A DNA stretch of 38,192 nucleotides from Gemmatimonadota bacterium (GTDB lineage Bacteria > Gemmatimonadota > Gemmatimonadetes > Longimicrobiales > Longimicrobiaceae), in NCBI GenBank assembly GCA_031260285.1, contig JAIRKD010000047.1, positions 1-38,192 of the forward strand. Reading direction: 5' to 3'. Position 1 is the stretch's first letter. Every line of letters starts with the position of its first letter. Below, piece after piece: positions 8,606-16,077 of this stretch. The position numbers were made by a program, and so were the translations under genes. The notes below the pieces were generated by a model. The model did no database searches. It saw nothing but the letters and a program-made list of their open reading frames with translations, and had not been told where the DNA came from.

Positions 8606-9279
8606 CCTTCACGCTCCGGAGCCCGTACGATGTAGCCGACCCCCCGCACCGTCTGGATCAGTTCCCGGTCGGGCTGCAACTTGTTCCGCAGAGAGTTCAC
8701 AAAGACATCCACAACGTTGGTGCCCGGGTCAAAACGGATCCCCCAGACGTGCTCCATCAGGGTTGCCCGGGTGAGCGGACGGTTCACATTGCGGAGAAGA
8801 TATTCAAGAAGTGCATATTCCTTGGGTGTGAGGGTCACGAGTTCACCCCCGCGCCGGACCTCGCGGGTTGCGGGGTCCAGCTCCACGGTGCCAACCTTCA
8901 GTGTGGGCGTTGCCTGACCGCCCGAGCGTCGGAGCAGCGCCCGCAGTCGGGCGGTGAGCTCCGTAAAATCAAAGGGCTTGGTGAGGTAATCGTCCGCGCC
9001 CGCATCCAGCCCGGCGATCTTGTCGTCCACGCTGTCGCGTGCGGTGAGGAGAAGGATCGGGATTGTTTTCCCCGCTCCACGCAGGTCACGGACAAGTTCG
9101 AACCCGCTGCGGCCGGGGAGCATGACATCAATGATGGCAGCGTCGAAGTCCTGGGCGGCCGCCAGTTCATAAGCCGTATCGCCATCTTCCGCGGCAAGGA
9201 CCGAGTATCCTTCTTCACTCAGCCCCTTGCGAAGGAAGGCCGCGATACGCTGACTATCTTCCACAATGAGTATTCGCAT
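8602..9279 (-). CDS. OmpR/PhoB-family response regulator
   Basis: DNA-binding response regulator of 225 residues. The receiver domain (1-118) has acidic residues E7 and D8, the phosphoacceptor D51 in AIIDVMLPG, T79 and K101. A winged-helix effector domain (about 125-220) follows, with TPKEYALLEYLL, a VWG segment and the closing RGVGYIVRAPE. It is the first gene of a pair with the kinase downstream. The 198-base gap to the divergent DegP-like gene holds four TAATC direct repeats spaced by 11 bp, the arrangement this family binds, so it probably controls itself and the protease. Confidence 0.96.
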   Translation of the reverse strand: MRILIVEDSQRIAAFLRKGLSEEGYSVLAAEDGDTAYELAAAQDFDAAIIDVMLPGRSGFELVRDLRGAGKTIPILLLTARDSVDDKIAGLDAGADDYLTKPFDFTELTARLRALLRRSGGQATPTLKVGTVELDPATREVRRGGELVTLTPKEYALLEYLLRNVNRPLTRATLMEHVWGIRFDPGTNVVDVFVNSLRNKLQPDRELIQTVRGVGYIVRAPEREG

Positions 9280-9340
9280 GGGAGTTCCACATGGAATTCA
9301 GATTGCGATCACCTCCGCCGCGAGGGGGAGAGAAACCGCC

Positions 9341-9385
9341 TTAATCATCGGTTAATCAAACACTAATCACTCGCTAATCCCGGTC
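9341..9385. promoter_or_regulatory. Four 11-bp-phased TAATC repeats, probable response regulator operator
   Basis: TAATC occurs at 9342, 9353, 9364 and 9375, always exactly 11 bp apart, each preceded by T or C. Head-to-tail hexamer-like repeats at one helical turn are typical of OmpR/PhoB-family binding sites such as Pho boxes. The array lies between the divergent response regulator gene (start 9279) and the DegP-like gene (start 9478). A possible -10 for the protease is TAGCAT at 9411-9416; no good -35 is visible, as expected for an activated promoter. Confidence 0.75.
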
Positions 9386-9477
9386 AGGAACCGGGTCTTC
9401 AGGAGATGGGTAGCATCCTGTCGAGACGAGCTGAATCCGTTCCGTCTATCTGTGCTTCCGAGGAGAATATAAAGATT

Positions 9478-10977
9478 ATGAAAAGAGTCGTTCGCATGCT
9501 CGCGGTTCCGGCCGCACTGGCGGCTGGCATCGGAGTTACCGCCGCCGCGATGCAGTCGTTGCAGGAACCGGTCTCTGTTCTCGACGCTCAGGTGCTTGGG
9601 GCGCCTGAAGTCGCCAGTGCGGAGGCGCTTGCAACCTCCTTCCGGACGGCCAGCCGGACGGCGCTTGCGGGGGTGGTCTACGTTCAGGTCGAGACTTCTC
9701 CGAGGCAGGTCAGCCAGCAGCAGCGAGGTCGCGATCCGTTTGAAGGTACCCCGTTTGAGGACTTCTTCGGTGGTGGTGGCGGTGCACCGCAGCAGCAGGG
9801 TCCCCGCATCGGGAGCGGCTCCGGGTTCATCATCAGCCCGGACGGCTATATCATCACGAATAACCATGTGGTCGAAAATACTTCCCGCGTGACAGTGACG
9901 CTCACCGACCGTCGCGAGTTTGAGGCGACGGTGGTAGGCCGTGACCCGAACACGGATGTTGCGGTCCTCCGGATCGACGGGAAAGGACTCCCGACTGTAC
10001 GGATCGGTGATTCGGACGCGCTTGAGGTTGGCGACTGGGTCCTCGCGCTGGGTTATCCGCTCTCGCTTGGGGAGACGGTTACAGCCGGAATCGTCAGCGC
10101 GAAGGGAAAGAATATCGGCATCATGCAGCAGAACCAGGATGCCGCTGCCCCGCTTGAGCACTTCATCCAGACGGATGCGGCGATCAACCCGGGCAACTCC
10201 GGTGGGCCGCTTGTGAACCTGCGTGGTGAGGTGGTGGGGATCAACTCGGCGATTGCTTCCCCCACAGGTACCTACTCGGGGTATGGTTTCGCGGTTCCGA
10301 TCCGTCTTGCAAAGAAGGTTGCTGACGACCTGATCGCCTATGGCGTGGTCCATCGTCCCCGGCTTGCGGTGCAGATCACGAACGTCTCCCCGGCGGATAT
10401 CGATGTGTTCGGCCTTTCGAACGCGGATGGCGCGGTGGTGACAACCATCCAGGACGGGCCGGCCAAGGACGCGGGTGTCCGGGCGGGTGACGTGATTGTC
10501 GCGATCGACGGGCAGGGGATCCGTGACACAGGCGACCTCATGGAGCGGGTTGCCCTGCAGAATCCCGGCGATAAAATCAATCTCAGTGTGATCCGGTACG
10601 GGGATCGCCGGAACCTTCAGGTGACGCTGGGCGCTTTTGACAACGCTCCGTCACAGCCGGCACGTGCGGCGGCTGAGCCTCAGCGGGATGCGGCGGGCCA
10701 GCTCGGGTTCTCAGCGGCTGAGCTTACGCCGACCCTCGCCCGGCAGATGGAGATCCGGGACGCCCGGGGTGGGGTGGTCATCACCGGGGTGGATCGCAAT
10801 GGTTCAGCGCCCCAGCAGCTGATCCGTATGCGCATCGAGAGCATCAATGGTCGTGAGATCAAAACGGTTGATGACATCCGTACCGCCTCTCGTGGCGTGG
10901 AGTCAGGCGCCACGGTCTCGATCCGGGGGCTGAACCCCACCGGTGAGGAGACGGTGGTGAACTACCGGCTCCGGTAG
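9478..10977 (+). CDS. degP: Do-type serine protease with two PDZ domains (DegP/HtrA family)
   Basis: Predicted periplasmic protease/chaperone of 499 residues that degrades misfolded envelope proteins. The ATG at 9478 is preceded by AGGAGAAT and begins a signal peptide (MKRVVRMLAVPAALAAGIG); a longer in-frame reading from 9406 only adds unrelated residues. The trypsin-like domain has His130 in TNNHVVE, Asp160 in NTDVAVL and Ser241 in GNSGGPL, so the triad is complete. PDZ1 spans about 285-375 and PDZ2 about 400-495. A Gly- and Gln-rich stretch (about 78-108) corresponds to the LA-loop region. It is divergent from a two-component system with a repeat operator between them, and ends at a strong terminator. 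Confidence 0.94.
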   Translation: MKRVVRMLAVPAALAAGIGVTAAAMQSLQEPVSVLDAQVLGAPEVASAEALATSFRTASRTALAGVVYVQVETSPRQVSQQQRGRDPFEGTPFEDFFGGGGGAPQQQGPRIGSGSGFIISPDGYIITNNHVVENTSRVTVTLTDRREFEATVVGRDPNTDVAVLRIDGKGLPTVRIGDSDALEVGDWVLALGYPLSLGETVTAGIVSAKGKNIGIMQQNQDAAAPLEHFIQTDAAINPGNSGGPLVNLRGEVVGINSAIASPTGTYSGYGFAVPIRLAKKVADDLIAYGVVHRPRLAVQITNVSPADIDVFGLSNADGAVVTTIQDGPAKDAGVRAGDVIVAIDGQGIRDTGDLMERVALQNPGDKINLSVIRYGDRRNLQVTLGAFDNAPSQPARAAAEPQRDAAGQLGFSAAELTPTLARQMEIRDARGGVVITGVDRNGSAPQQLIRMRIESINGREIKTVDDIRTASRGVESGATVSIRGLNPTGEETVVNYRLR

Positions 10978-10998
10978 TTCCGGCGGGAACTGAGCAGG

Positions 10999-11047
10999 AA
11001 CTGAAAAAGGAGGGCACGGAATCAATCCGCGCCCTCCTTTTTCAGTT
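10999..11047. terminator. Bidirectional intrinsic terminator
   Basis: Long, nearly perfect inverted repeat. The left arm starts AACTGAAAAAGGAGGGC and the right arm ends GCCCTCCTTTTTCAGTT, giving 17 bp, with a few further pairs near the loop. The A tract on one side and T tract on the other let it work in both directions. It separates the DegP-like gene from the convergent endonuclease IV gene. Confidence 0.9.
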
Positions 11048-11077
11048 CTCCGGAGAAGCCGACCCGCCAGCTCCCGC

Positions 11078-11965
11078 TCAGACGCCCTCTGTGCGCAGCC
11101 TCCGGAGTACCGCAAGATTCCGCCGGTCGCTGGCTGTTGCGTCGTCGTTCTTCGGCGTTTCGAGCAGCATCGGCAGCTCCCTGAACCGATCGTCGTTCAC
11201 CAGATGACGGAAGCCCTCTTCCCCGATATGACCCTCACCGATCCAGGCATGCCGGTCAACCGATGACCCGAGCTTCCCCTGACTGTCATTGAGGTGCCAG
11301 ACCCGGATCCTGTGAAGGCCGAGAATGTCCGTCAGCCGCGCCGTGACATCCACCCAGGAGTTGGTGATATCATACCCTGCGGCGTACAGATGGCAGGTAT
11401 CCAGGCAGATCGCGACCCGGTCCGAGAGCCGGGAGTTCCGGTCTTCCACCGCGCGCAGCATCAACGCCAGCTCTTCGAAGGTGTTGCCGAGAATCGAACC
11501 TTTGCCGGTGGTGATCTCCAGGCAGATGGCGGTAGAGGAAGGCGTTCCCTCCAGCACCCGGACAAGCGCATCCGCGAGCCGGGAGACTCCCGAGGGCCGG
11601 TCGCCATCTGTGGCCGCGCCCGGGTGCAGCACCAGGTGCGAGGCGCCGAGGGTTGTGCAGCGCCGGTACTCGGCCGTGAGGCTGTTGATCGATTGCTCGT
11701 AAAGCGAACCGGTCGGGGAGGCCACATTGATCAGATACGACGCATGAACCGTGGTTCCCTGGATCCCGTGCGTCTCGCAGGCGGTCCGGAAGACCTGACC
11801 ATCCTGCTCACTGAAAACCGGTTCCACCCACCGTTGCGGCTGTTTGGTGAAGATCTGCATCCATCGGCTCCCGATCTCCTCCGCCCGGGCGGGGGCCAGC
11901 TGGGCACCGCCGCTGATGGAGATATGTGCGCCGAAGAGATCGTTGAGAGCTGCGGTTTCCGTCAC
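11078..11965 (-). CDS. nfo: Endonuclease IV (AP endonuclease)
   Basis: Cuts the DNA backbone 5' of abasic sites in base excision repair, using a three-metal zinc cluster. At 295 residues it is close to the family norm (about 280-300). Diagnostic segments are GAHISISGG near the N-terminus, SHLVLHPGA, ICLDTCHLYAAGYD, VWHLNDSQGKLGSSVDRHAW, IGEGHIGEEGF and PMLLETPK; together they supply the metal-binding His, Asp and Glu residues. The frame starts at an ATG and ends just before the terminator shared with the DegP-like gene. About 90 bases separate it from the Feo cluster upstream, so it may lie on the tail of that transcript or have its own promoter. Confidence 0.96.
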   Translation of the reverse strand: MTETAALNDLFGAHISISGGAQLAPARAEEIGSRWMQIFTKQPQRWVEPVFSEQDGQVFRTACETHGIQGTTVHASYLINVASPTGSLYEQSINSLTAEYRRCTTLGASHLVLHPGAATDGDRPSGVSRLADALVRVLEGTPSSTAICLEITTGKGSILGNTFEELALMLRAVEDRNSRLSDRVAICLDTCHLYAAGYDITNSWVDVTARLTDILGLHRIRVWHLNDSQGKLGSSVDRHAWIGEGHIGEEGFRHLVNDDRFRELPMLLETPKNDDATASDRRNLAVLRRLRTEGV

Positions 11966-12054
11966 GTATGGTTTCTCCGGAATGGGCTCGCGTGAAGGAC
12001 CCCACGCGAGTGGGAATGATCAACCTCAGGCATTTCAGCCTTCAGTCTGGCTCC

Positions 12055-12192
12055 CTACTGTGAGCATCCGCAATCCCCGCCACATGCCTGATCCCGCTTT
12101 GTGCGTGCCGTCCGGAGCTTTCTGGCGACGTCACGGCCGATATAGAGGACCGCACCCATCACAATCATGGCGACAATCAACGTTTCCGTCAT
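12055..12192 (-). CDS. FeoB-associated Cys-rich membrane protein
   Basis: A 45-residue protein with one N-terminal membrane helix (MTETLIVAMIVMGAVLYIG), a short basic linker and a C-terminal CGGDCGC cluster. This is the layout of the FeoB-associated Cys-rich family found next to feoB. The ATG has AAGGAG 8 bases upstream, a strong ribosome site. The gene sits 46 bases after the feoB stop on the same strand, so it is very probably co-transcribed and may assist ferrous iron transport; the molecular role of the family is not established. It is easily missed because of its size, and a longer in-frame reading (up to 12366) would run into feoB and is not real. Confidence 0.88.
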   Translation of the reverse strand: MTETLIVAMIVMGAVLYIGRDVARKLRTARTKRDQACGGDCGCSQ

Positions 12193-12238
12193 ATCCGTTT
12201 CTCCTTCCCCATGATACGTAAAGAACGCCTTGCCGGTT

Positions 12239-14413
12239 CTACCCCGCAAAACCCAGAAGAAGCCCCGTACGATAGACAAGCAGTGCCGCGGAATAGGCCA
12301 GGATGAACATCCACACAAACTGGAAGATCGCCCAGCGTGCACCGGTCCATCCGCCGCCGGTCTCACGTGCCACGATGGCGTTGGTGCTTACGCACATCAT
12401 CGCGAAGACATAGAAAACCATCAGCGCGATGGCAATCAGCGGCGTATAGGCGGGAGTGCCGTCCAGCCGGGTCTCGTTTATCAGCCGGTCACGCAGCGCA
12501 GATGAGGTCTCGTCCGCGCCGCTCCCGACGCCATAGATGGTTCCCATCGTGGCCACAAACACCTCGCGGGCCGCAAAGGAACTGATGATGGAAACGCCGA
12601 TCTTCCAGTCAAAACCGAGAGGTGCAACGACCGGCTCCACCAGATGCCCCGCCCGGCCGAGGTAGCTGCCCGCCAGCTGTGCCTCCTGGGCCAGCTCCGG
12701 AGAAAGATCCGAAGTCTCCACCCGGGGGTAGGTCGCAAGCGCCCAGAGCACGATGGTCAGAGCGAAGATGACCGTCCCCGCCCGCCGGAGGAAGAGCCCC
12801 GCCCGCTGGGTCACCACGAGGAAGAGGCTCTGCAGATCCGGCAACCGGTAGGGCGGCAGCTCCATGATCATGGGATGCGAAGGCCCCCGGAGCAGCGTCT
12901 TCTTGAAGATCCCCGCAATGACAAGTGCCGCCGCTGTCCCCAGGAAGTACATCGCCAGCAGGGTAAGCCCCTGGAGGTTGAAGATCCCCGCCACTGCCGT
13001 TGCGGGAATGAAGCTCCCGATGAGCAGGGTGTAGACCGGGATACGGGCGGAACAGCTCATCAGCGGCACCACCATGATGGTCGCCAGCCGGTCCTTCGGG
13101 TTGTCGATGGTCCGGGTCGCCATGATTCCCGGCACCGCGCACGCATACCCGGAAAGCATGGGAATGAAGCTCCGTCCGTGCAGCCCGACGCCTCTCATGA
13201 AGCGGTCCATGATAAACGCGGCCCGCGCCATATAGCCGGTTGCCTCAAGGATCCCGATGAAAGTGAAGAGGATGACAATCTGCGGAACGAAGACAATTAC
13301 GGAGCCTACACCCGCGATCACTCCGTCCACCAGCAGGCTCTGGAGCTGACCTTCCGGCAGCGCCCCGGCTGCAAGGTCCGCAAGCACCCCGACCAGCCTT
13401 TCCACCACCCGCATGAGTGGTTCAGCCCATGTGAAGACGGACTGGAAGACCAGCGCCATCAGCACCACAAAGATCAGCGGCCCGAAGACCCGGTGCAGGA
13501 CAACCGCGTCAATCCGGTCCGTGAGCGTCCGACCCCCCGCGCCGAAGCGGTGGACGGTTGAGTTGATCACCTCGCTGATCCACCCGTACCGGAGCTCTGC
13601 CTCAACCGCCCGCGCGTGCATTCCCCCGGCCTGGACTTCCTCTCTCGCCCGTGTCACCGCCTCGCTCAGCCCCTCAATGCCCGAGAGGTGACCGGACGGA
13701 TTCACGGAGAGCATCCGGAGCGCTTCCATTCCCGTTGCCGCGGGCGAAATCCCGCTCTGGAGCAGCAGCTGCTCAACCGGAGCAAGCGCCTTCTCAACCA
13801 GTTCGGGAAGCGCAAACTGTCGCTTCGGGAGCGGGAGCTCCGGGGCCCGCTCAACCGCCCGCCTCAGAACGTCCAGCCCGGTTCCACGTGTGGCGACGGT
13901 GGCGACAACCTGCGCGCCCAGCGTCAGCGCCAGCTCCACCGCGTCAATGCGCAGCCCTGACACCTCAGCCGCGTCAACCTGGTTCAGCGCAATCACAACA
14001 GGCAGGCCCAGCTCCATCACCTGGCTCGCCATGAAAAGGTTGCGCTCCAGGTTGGACGCATCCACCACCAGCACCACCACATCCGGAACCGGTACGGACG
14101 GGGCGAGGCCAAGCAGCACCTCCAGTGCGATCTCCTCATCCGGAGAGGTGGCGGAGAGGCTGTATGCACCCGGCAGGTCCAGCACCGAAACCTCCGTCCC
14201 GCTCTCGCTCCGGTACCGACCCTCGATCCGCTCAACCGTTACGCCCGCATAATTCCCGACCCGCTGCCGCATTCCCGTCAGCGCGTTGAAGAGCGTGCTC
14301 TTCCCGGTGTTCGGATTGCCGATCAGCGCGATCCGCAGCGAACGCGCCGCGGTCGGCAGATCAGTCCGGGGTGCCTCGCTCAGGGTCCTTCCGCTCTCAG
14401 ACTGCGTCATCAA
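12239..14413 (-). CDS. feoB: Ferrous iron transport protein B
   Basis: Inner-membrane Fe(II) transporter with an N-terminal G domain, 724 residues (family about 700-770). G1 is GNPNTGKST (32-40), followed by a switch region RVGNYAGVTVE, G3 DLPGAYSL and G4 NQVD. A helical guanine-dissociation-inhibitor-like region lies at about 190-290. The C-terminal half has many membrane segments with Gate-type regions, including the segments containing LSGYACAVPGIMATRT and MSCSARIPVY, whose Cys residues are typical. Two adjacent ATG codons mark the start, with a GGGGG stretch 7 bases upstream. It has its own promoter and Fur-like site (14508-14556) and is followed by the small Cys-rich partner gene. Confidence 0.97.
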   Translation of the reverse strand: MMTQSESGRTLSEAPRTDLPTAARSLRIALIGNPNTGKSTLFNALTGMRQRVGNYAGVTVERIEGRYRSESGTEVSVLDLPGAYSLSATSPDEEIALEVLLGLAPSVPVPDVVVLVVDASNLERNLFMASQVMELGLPVVIALNQVDAAEVSGLRIDAVELALTLGAQVVATVATRGTGLDVLRRAVERAPELPLPKRQFALPELVEKALAPVEQLLLQSGISPAATGMEALRMLSVNPSGHLSGIEGLSEAVTRAREEVQAGGMHARAVEAELRYGWISEVINSTVHRFGAGGRTLTDRIDAVVLHRVFGPLIFVVLMALVFQSVFTWAEPLMRVVERLVGVLADLAAGALPEGQLQSLLVDGVIAGVGSVIVFVPQIVILFTFIGILEATGYMARAAFIMDRFMRGVGLHGRSFIPMLSGYACAVPGIMATRTIDNPKDRLATIMVVPLMSCSARIPVYTLLIGSFIPATAVAGIFNLQGLTLLAMYFLGTAAALVIAGIFKKTLLRGPSHPMIMELPPYRLPDLQSLFLVVTQRAGLFLRRAGTVIFALTIVLWALATYPRVETSDLSPELAQEAQLAGSYLGRAGHLVEPVVAPLGFDWKIGVSIISSFAAREVFVATMGTIYGVGSGADETSSALRDRLINETRLDGTPAYTPLIAIALMVFYVFAMMCVSTNAIVARETGGGWTGARWAIFQFVWMFILAYSAALLVYRTGLLLGFAG

Positions 14414-14507
14414 CGGACCCCCGGCCTCGCGTACGCCGACAAACCGGTATATGTATCGAAAAAATGGTCATCACCGGATTCAAAACGGGACAGACAAAAG
14501 AGATCTG

Positions 14508-14556
14508 TTGAGAACGAGTCTCAATGAATGATATTCAGAAATCACCGTGCGTACAA
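14508..14556 (-). promoter_or_regulatory. feoB promoter with overlapping Fur-like box
   Basis: Reading the minus strand: TTGTAC (plus 14551-14556), a 17-base spacer, TATCAT (14528-14533), then the palindromic TTGAGACTCGTTCTCAA (14508-14524) immediately downstream, where RNA polymerase would start. The palindrome fits the TGA-AA-n-TT-TCA style of Fur and related metal-regulator boxes. A repressor bound here would block initiation when iron is sufficient. The start of feoB lies about 95 bases further on. Confidence 0.75.
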
Positions 14557-14719
14557 GCGCACGGGTGCCCGCGTGAGAATATTTCCGGTGGTTCTGGCCG
14601 GAAGACCGGATACGGAATGAGAAGAACTCAGTGAACCGGCGACAGAAGCGGGGAGGTCCCGCAAAAAAGAACAACAGGGGAAGAGTTCGGGCAGCCCCGA
14701 TGGAGAAAGCCCGCAGATA

Positions 14720-14944
14720 CTAACGCAGAACGACCTGCTCCGCCTCCGAGCGGCGGAGGGTAAGCATGAACCCCCGCAGGGAAACCTCGATCGGATCACC
14801 CAATGGAGCGGCGCGAACCATCCGCACGGTGGTTCCCCGGATGAGGCCGAGGTCCATCAACCGGCTGGATGCGACGGATTCTCCACCCACGGACTCCACC
14901 GTCGCGCTTTCTCCCGGCTGCAGCTGGATCAGCGTTCTGGGCAC
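14720..14944 (-). CDS. feoA: Ferrous iron transport protein A (second copy)
   Basis: Small SH3-like FeoA protein of 74 residues, thought to regulate or stabilise FeoB. It contains the family pattern LIQLQPGESATVESVGG, then SRLMDLGLIRGTTVRMVRAAPLGDP, then VSLRGFMLTLRRSEAEQV. It starts with GTG at 14944, only 3 bases after the stop of the upstream feoA paralogue, so the two are one transcription unit. The next gene, feoB, begins 306 bases downstream behind its own promoter. Confidence 0.93.
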   Translation of the reverse strand: MPRTLIQLQPGESATVESVGGESVASSRLMDLGLIRGTTVRMVRAAPLGDPIEVSLRGFMLTLRRSEAEQVVLR

Positions 14945-14947
14945 GAT

Positions 14948-15235
14948 TCAGCTCTCCAGGGGGAGTACCGTGATCTCACTTGCCACAGCGGGGCCGAGCG
15001 CGAGTCGCGAGCCGGCAACATCCAGAACCAGGCTGCCCTGACGGTCAACCACGGTTACGCAGCTGCCTTCAAAAAGCCCCAGATTCCTCAGACGACTGGC
15101 CTCGCCATCGCCGCATTCCATGCGAAGAATCGCGGCACGACACCCGGAATCACACTGGGCCAGGGGGCATGCCGAGACACGTCCGGTATTACCGGCCGGT
15201 GCGCAGGTCCGAAACTTCCACCAGGTCAATGACAT
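14948..15235 (-). CDS. feoA: FeoA-domain protein with Cys-rich N-terminus
   Basis: First of two adjacent FeoA-type proteins, 95 residues. The FeoA core lies at about 23-95, with RLRNLGLFEGSCVTVV and the closing LALGPAVASEITV. The N-terminal third carries Cys at 11, 23, 28, 32 and 41, including a C-x4-C-x3-C group, which the paralogue lacks. These could bind metal or an iron-sulfur centre; that is inference. The start ATG at 15235 lacks a clear ribosome site, and a shorter form from the Met at residue 39 would lose the first strand of the fold, so the long form is preferred. A Fur-like palindrome lies about 30 bases upstream. Confidence 0.85.
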   Translation of the reverse strand: MSLTWWKFRTCAPAGNTGRVSACPLAQCDSGCRAAILRMECGDGEASRLRNLGLFEGSCVTVVDRQGSLVLDVAGSRLALGPAVASEITVLPLES

Positions 15236-15262
15236 GGCGACTCGGGGAAAGGGGTTCGATCA

Positions 15263-15277
15263 TGAGAATCGTTCTCA
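15263..15277. promoter_or_regulatory. Fur-like box upstream of feoA pair
   Basis: TGAGAATCGTTCTCA is a perfect 7-1-7 palindrome close to the Fur consensus TGATAATnATTATCA. It lies 28 bases upstream of the first feoA start and resembles the box before feoB, so both Feo transcripts are probably iron-controlled by one regulator. A good -35/-10 pair was not evident here. Confidence 0.75.
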
Positions 15278-15423
15278 GTCAATGTCGCGGCTTTCCTGTG
15301 TAAACGCAAGGTGGAGGGGTTTGTGCAAAGGGGTTGGTGAAGCGTTCAGCTTCTGTGTGGTGAGGGGTCCGAAGAGCTTGCGAGGATTGACCTTTCGAGG
15401 GGAAAACAGTAGAATTGGGTGCG

Positions 15424-15560
15424 CGTCGGGAAGACAAATTTTTGAGCCAACAGTTTTGAAGCCGGGGCCGACCTGATCGGTAGACGCCACGCCCCATGGG
15501 GGAAGGCGGAAGTCGTCGGGAAGCCACCAATCTGTCTTGTACAGGCTTCAAAAATCCTTT
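15424..15560 (+). ncRNA. Candidate structured leader or small RNA upstream of pterin genes
   Basis: No protein-like frame is seen between 15236 and 15636. Within it, ATTTTTGAGCC (15438-15448) can pair with GGCTTCAAAAAT (15544-15555), enclosing an irregular hairpin at 15483-15513 (GAC-GCC...CCCC-AT-GGGG...GGC...GTC). The 10-mer CGTCGGGAAG occurs twice, at 15424 and 15514. A strong intrinsic terminator follows at 15582. This could be a riboswitch-like leader of the pterin operon or a separate small RNA. I tried and could not match it to 6S, SRP, RNase P, preQ1, THF or Moco RNA motifs. Confidence 0.3.
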
Positions 15561-15581
15561 CCGGCGCGCACATTCTGTTTC

Positions 15582-15615
15582 GGGTCGGTCTCCCCGCGGG
15601 AGGCCGACCCTTTTT
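15582..15615 (+). terminator. Intrinsic terminator or attenuator before the pterin operon
   Basis: A 13-bp stem (GGGTCGGTCTCCC with GGGAGGCCGACCC, one G-T pair), a 3-base loop and TTTTT directly after. It ends 22 bases before the ATG of the pterin synthase gene at 15637. As no plus-strand protein gene lies upstream, it must end an RNA transcript or attenuate the operon. Confidence 0.85.
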
Positions 15616-15636
15616 CTTCGTTATCACGGAGAGACG

Positions 15637-16077
15637 ATGCCAACGGTGCGGATCACCCGGCGTCTCCATTTCTCGGCGGCCCACCGTCTTCACAGCGACC
15701 AGCTGTCGGCCGAGGAGAACGCCTCGTTCTACGGGCTCTGCAACAGCCCGAACTATCATGGTCATAACTACGAGCTGGATGTGACTGTTGAAGGTGAGAT
15801 CGATCCGGATACGGGGTACGTGATGGACCTCGGCCGGCTCAAGGCGCTTGTGGAGGCGGAAGTAGTGGCGGATGTCGACCACCGGAATCTGAATCTGGAT
15901 GTTCCCTGGCTGGAAGGAGTGATCCCTTCCGCGGAGAACCTCGTGGTGCGTATCTGGGAGCGGTTGGCGGGGCGGATCCGTGATGGCCGCCTGGTGAAGC
16001 TGGTACTCTGGGAGACGCCGCGAAACTATGCGGAGTATCAGGGGGATATCAGAGGAAACAACGGGGGAGAGCCATGA
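15637..16077 (+). CDS. 6-pyruvoyltetrahydropterin synthase-like (eukaryote-type)
   Basis: Pterin synthase of 146 residues using 7,8-dihydroneopterin triphosphate. Zinc ligands are His16 (FSAAHRL), His41 and His43 (HGHNY). The catalytic Cys35 lies in [12 protein letters not shown], a C-x5-HGH spacing like animal PTPS and unlike the C-x3-HGH of QueD. Asp81-His82 complete the catalytic set in [11 protein letters not shown], and Glu126 (LWETP) would bind the pterin. The segment around [11 protein letters not shown] is very like the human enzyme. The ATG at 15637 has GGAGAG just upstream. It overlaps folE by 4 bases and is followed by a short-chain dehydrogenase, so a tetrahydrobiopterin-type product is likely (inference). 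The alternative is a second queuosine QueD. Confidence 0.88.
   Translation: MPTVRITRRLHFSAAHRLHSDQLSAEENASFYGLCNSPNYHGHNYELDVTVEGEIDPDTGYVMDLGRLKALVEAEVVADVDHRNLNLDVPWLEGVIPSAENLVVRIWERLAGRIRDGRLVKLVLWETPRNYAEYQGDIRGNNGGEP

Noticed and set aside
15424-15560. preQ1, THF, Moco or cobalamin riboswitch upstream of the pterin genes
   Set aside because: The context made these attractive, but none of the conserved core sequences of these families could be found.
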